Part shown: one piece after another, positions 30,101 to 32,040 of the stretch
Layout: each line of letters begins with the position of its first letter
Numbering within the stretch: position 1 is the first letter of the stretch
NCBI GenBank assembly: GCA_900318375.1
Contig: ONKG01000054.1
Span: 845 to 32,884, forward strand
Source of the DNA: an uncultured Lachnospiraceae bacterium
GTDB taxonomy: Bacteria > Bacillota > Clostridia > Lachnospirales > Lachnospiraceae
Reading direction: 5' to 3'
DNA length: 32,040 nucleotides
The notes under the pieces: model-generated
Told to the model about the DNA's origin: nothing
Database searches by the model: none
The model's input: the letters and a program-made list of their open reading frames with translations, nothing else
Translations under genes and position numbers: made by a program

Positions 30101-31807
30101 TCATATGTGCTTCAGCAGTTCTCCAAGTTCCTGGACCATCACTTTTCTTGTCGGGTATTTGAGAATCCAAGTCTTACACAGTTTTTGGACCATTTCTGTC
30201 CCGTCTGTATATTGCCGCATACGCTTCAGGTATCTAATCAGTTCATCGTACGCTGATCTGTTCCTTGCATTTTCGGCGATTCCGGATACATAGGTGAAGT
30301 ATTCCTGTAAAATCGGTCCTGAGTATTCTTCCGCAAGAAGGAACCCGTATTTATTGATGTAGTTAAGTCTGTTCTTCTGTTTGAAAATCAGTTCAAATAA
30401 ATCCGGTTTCATCCCTTCCTCTGCAAGAAGTTCACACCGCTTCGCTATATCTCTGCGTGATTTAATGAGTACTGTTTTCTCTTTTTCCCACTCATCGTCA
30501 GAGCACATTTTTCTGTAACCCCTGAAATCCTCCATTGTAGAAAGCTGGTAAGTCAGAAAGTCCTCTCTCCTCTCTGCTTTTTCCTGTTGATAATCCTTCT
30601 GTTTATGATAGAGCTCAATCAATCGCTGTGAGTAAGAGTGCACCAGGTAGGCAGACTCCGAGTCCAGCTTTTTCCCCTGCTTCAGCAGCCGAATCTCTTC
30701 TTCTGCATCACCTTCTTCCTGAGCCTTCTTCAAGTAATATTTTCTTACAGACTGAAAGTTCATATGTTTGCGTCTGAAACGGTCTATCTCCTCCTCCGAA
30801 GCACCAAGACGCTTCATCAGAATCATCCTGAGTTCTATCGCTTCGATGGAGTACCCGTAATGACTCGAAAACACGGATTTGCATTCACCGGACTCCCCAC
30901 TCTCTTCGATCAGTTTGTCCAGATGCTCTATTTCCTCCTCAAGTTCATCCTTTGATGCAAGTTCATATCTGATAAAATCCTGCAGAATATCTTCCATATA
31001 ATCGACAACTGTTCCGTCATCAAAGTGTTCCAGAAACCAGTTTTTGATCAGTTCTCTCTCCACATCTGAACCATCAGCGACTGCTCTCTGCCAAATCTTA
31101 TAGCATACGTCTGAAATCATTGCGATCTGACCGTCATCGTCTATATCACAATCACTAAGCTCGATAAAGGCATATTTTGCCAGCTCAAAGGCATCATAAT
31201 ACTGCTCATTATCAAAAAGCTGATTTGTTTTACTTTCAAGGTAAGAAATCAAATCATCGCAAAAGTCCATTGCACTATGATAGTTTATATAGCCCCCGCG
31301 GTCGGAATAGGCATCAAAAATATTATCAATCTCTCTTTCCAGCTCATCAATATCCGAGGTAGTATTGACCCCGGCCAGCATGACACGTATACGGCTCTCG
31401 TTCTGCTCATCCCCTGCTGCCAGATTCACAAGGATTCTTTCCAACAGACTCCGATCCGCTTTTGAAATCAGCTCGTCTATAGGAATCAGATTGTCATCTT
31501 CTGAAAAATTATCTTCAAAGCCAGTCTCACTGAACTCATATCCGTCTTTTCCGTCATTGTCAATTTCGTAAAGAACAGCTGCCATATGCTTGCAATAATT
31601 TCCACCAGCGGCGTATGGACATGAACAATATGCATTCAGAACAGAGTGGCCATCGTATTTTATCTTTACTTTGTAATATTCAGTTCCTTCTACAACTGCT
31701 TCGATTGCATCCTTTTTTCTGATGATATGCTGCACCGCTCCGCTTCTGGCATACTCCCATCCCCTCTCTAAGATATGGGGTTCAAAGTAATTTTCCCACT
31801 CGTACAT
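30101..31807 (-). CDS. SWIM zinc-finger protein
   Basis: 568 residues from the ATG at 31807 (a GTG one codon earlier is equally spaced from AAAGGA). The SWIM motif C-x-C-x8-C-x-H is at Cys61, Cys63, Cys72 and His74 (CSCPYAAGGNYCKH). The remaining 480 residues are acidic and helical, with tetratricopeptide-like helical pairs (LLERILVNLAAGDEQN, FELAKYAFIELSD). SWIM proteins bind DNA, RNA or partner proteins, and this layout has no helicase domain. Its last 14 codons survive as a vestige at 28800-28840. Confidence 0.87.
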   Translation of the reverse strand: MYEWENYFEPHILERGWEYARSGAVQHIIRKKDAIEAVVEGTEYYKVKIKYDGHSVLNAYCSCPYAAGGNYCKHMAAVLYEIDNDGKDGYEFSETGFEDNFSEDDNLIPIDELISKADRSLLERILVNLAAGDEQNESRIRVMLAGVNTTSDIDELEREIDNIFDAYSDRGGYINYHSAMDFCDDLISYLESKTNQLFDNEQYYDAFELAKYAFIELSDCDIDDDGQIAMISDVCYKIWQRAVADGSDVERELIKNWFLEHFDDGTVVDYMEDILQDFIRYELASKDELEEEIEHLDKLIEESGESGECKSVFSSHYGYSIEAIELRMILMKRLGASEEEIDRFRRKHMNFQSVRKYYLKKAQEEGDAEEEIRLLKQGKKLDSESAYLVHSYSQRLIELYHKQKDYQQEKAERREDFLTYQLSTMEDFRGYRKMCSDDEWEKEKTVLIKSRRDIAKRCELLAEEGMKPDLFELIFKQKNRLNYINKYGFLLAEEYSGPILQEYFTYVSGIAENARNRSAYDELIRYLKRMRQYTDGTEMVQKLCKTWILKYPTRKVMVQELGELLKHI

Positions 31808-31896
31808 CACTTGTGTTCCTTTCGTTTTGGCAGAAACCTATTGAAGAGGGTCTATTTTACAGATCATATCCCACGGTGGCCCCACATAAACCCCGG

Positions 31897-31969
31897 ATTG
31901 ACTTCAATTAACTCAGATTGACACAGTTTTACTCATACCCGCAAATGTCAAGGGACTGACAAGTATTCA
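31897..31969. repeat. 73-base direct repeat, copy 2
   Basis: Same orientation as 29437-29509, about 64 of 73 identical. It lies upstream of the SWIM gene start. Together they bracket the small genes and the SWIM gene (about 2.4 kb). A shorter match to attgg...tttactcat occurs at the window edge near 32020. Confidence 0.8.
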
Positions 31970-31972
31970 GAA

Positions 31973-32006
31973 AACGCCACACTGAACTATTGCACAGTGC
32001 GGCGTT
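31973..32006. repeat. Hairpin at the window edge
   Basis: AACGCC(A)CACTG pairs with CAGTG(C)GGCGTT around an eight-base loop. No T run follows on either side. It may be the 3' end of a gene outside the window. Confidence 0.5.
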
Positions 32007-32040
32007 GCAAGTATTCGCAAATCATTGGTTTTTACTCATC

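Noticed and set aside
1-32040. rRNA or tRNA genes
   Set aside because: No tRNA cloverleaf with a TTC-containing arm or rRNA signature was noticed on either strand, although a systematic scan was not possible.

Overview
This window looks like a chromosomal segment of a low-to-mid GC Gram-positive gut anaerobe, most likely a Lachnospiraceae-type Clostridia. This is inferred from the strong AGGAGG ribosome binding sites, consensus sigma-A promoters, GTG/TTG starts, the gene families present (VTC/DUF4956/Cthe_2159 cluster, circularly permuted GH3 glucosidase, CASTOR/POLLUX channel, GLUG surface protein), and many copies of a short GGGGACGG...CCGTCCCC palindrome in the gaps. I see no rRNA, tRNA, CRISPR array, transposase or integrase.

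Layout. 110-1571 (minus): a two-gene unit of a DUF4230 protein and a multi-span membrane protein, then a repeat-rich gap. 2184-3762 (minus): class II ketose-bisphosphate aldolase with its own promoter, then an HD-domain protein. 4144-8083 (plus): a duplicated structured leader, a VTC-type polyphosphate polymerase domain protein, a DUF4956 membrane protein and a Cthe_2159-type carbohydrate-binding surface protein, closed by a bidirectional terminator. 8129-9849 (minus): a 95-residue Nif11-like small protein translationally coupled to a CapA-family protein with a 14-residue repeat linker. 10029-11981 (minus): esterase, membrane protein and FlK-like thioesterase. 12379-15101 (minus): a small Cys-rich protein and a GH3 beta-glucosidase. 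15402-16598 (plus): a lone ATP-grasp enzyme. 16979-21839 (minus): asparaginase, a patatin-GTPase fusion and a second GTPase. 21977-25908 (minus): a small hypothetical, a CASTOR/POLLUX-like ion channel with a long structured leader, and a secreted GLUG-repeat protein. 26400-27620 (plus): MFS transporter. 27668-31807: YdcF-type protein, several small proteins, a Pycsar-effector-like membrane protein, a frameshifted small ORF and a SWIM zinc-finger protein, with direct repeats and gene vestiges between them.

The most notable system is the asparaginase / patatin-GTPase / GTPase run. An 832-residue protein joins a complete patatin-like phospholipase to a GTPase and a hydrophobic C-terminal domain, and a second dynamin/IRG-like P-loop GTPase follows 70 bases downstream. 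This resembles a lipid-attacking effector gated by GTPases, plausibly in defence or membrane stress, but its role is inference. A second theme is genome wear. Two short vestiges match exactly the 3' ends of intact genes elsewhere in the window (the YdcF gene and the SWIM gene). There is also a pair of 73-base direct repeats, several tandem repeats, and a family of dispersed palindromes.
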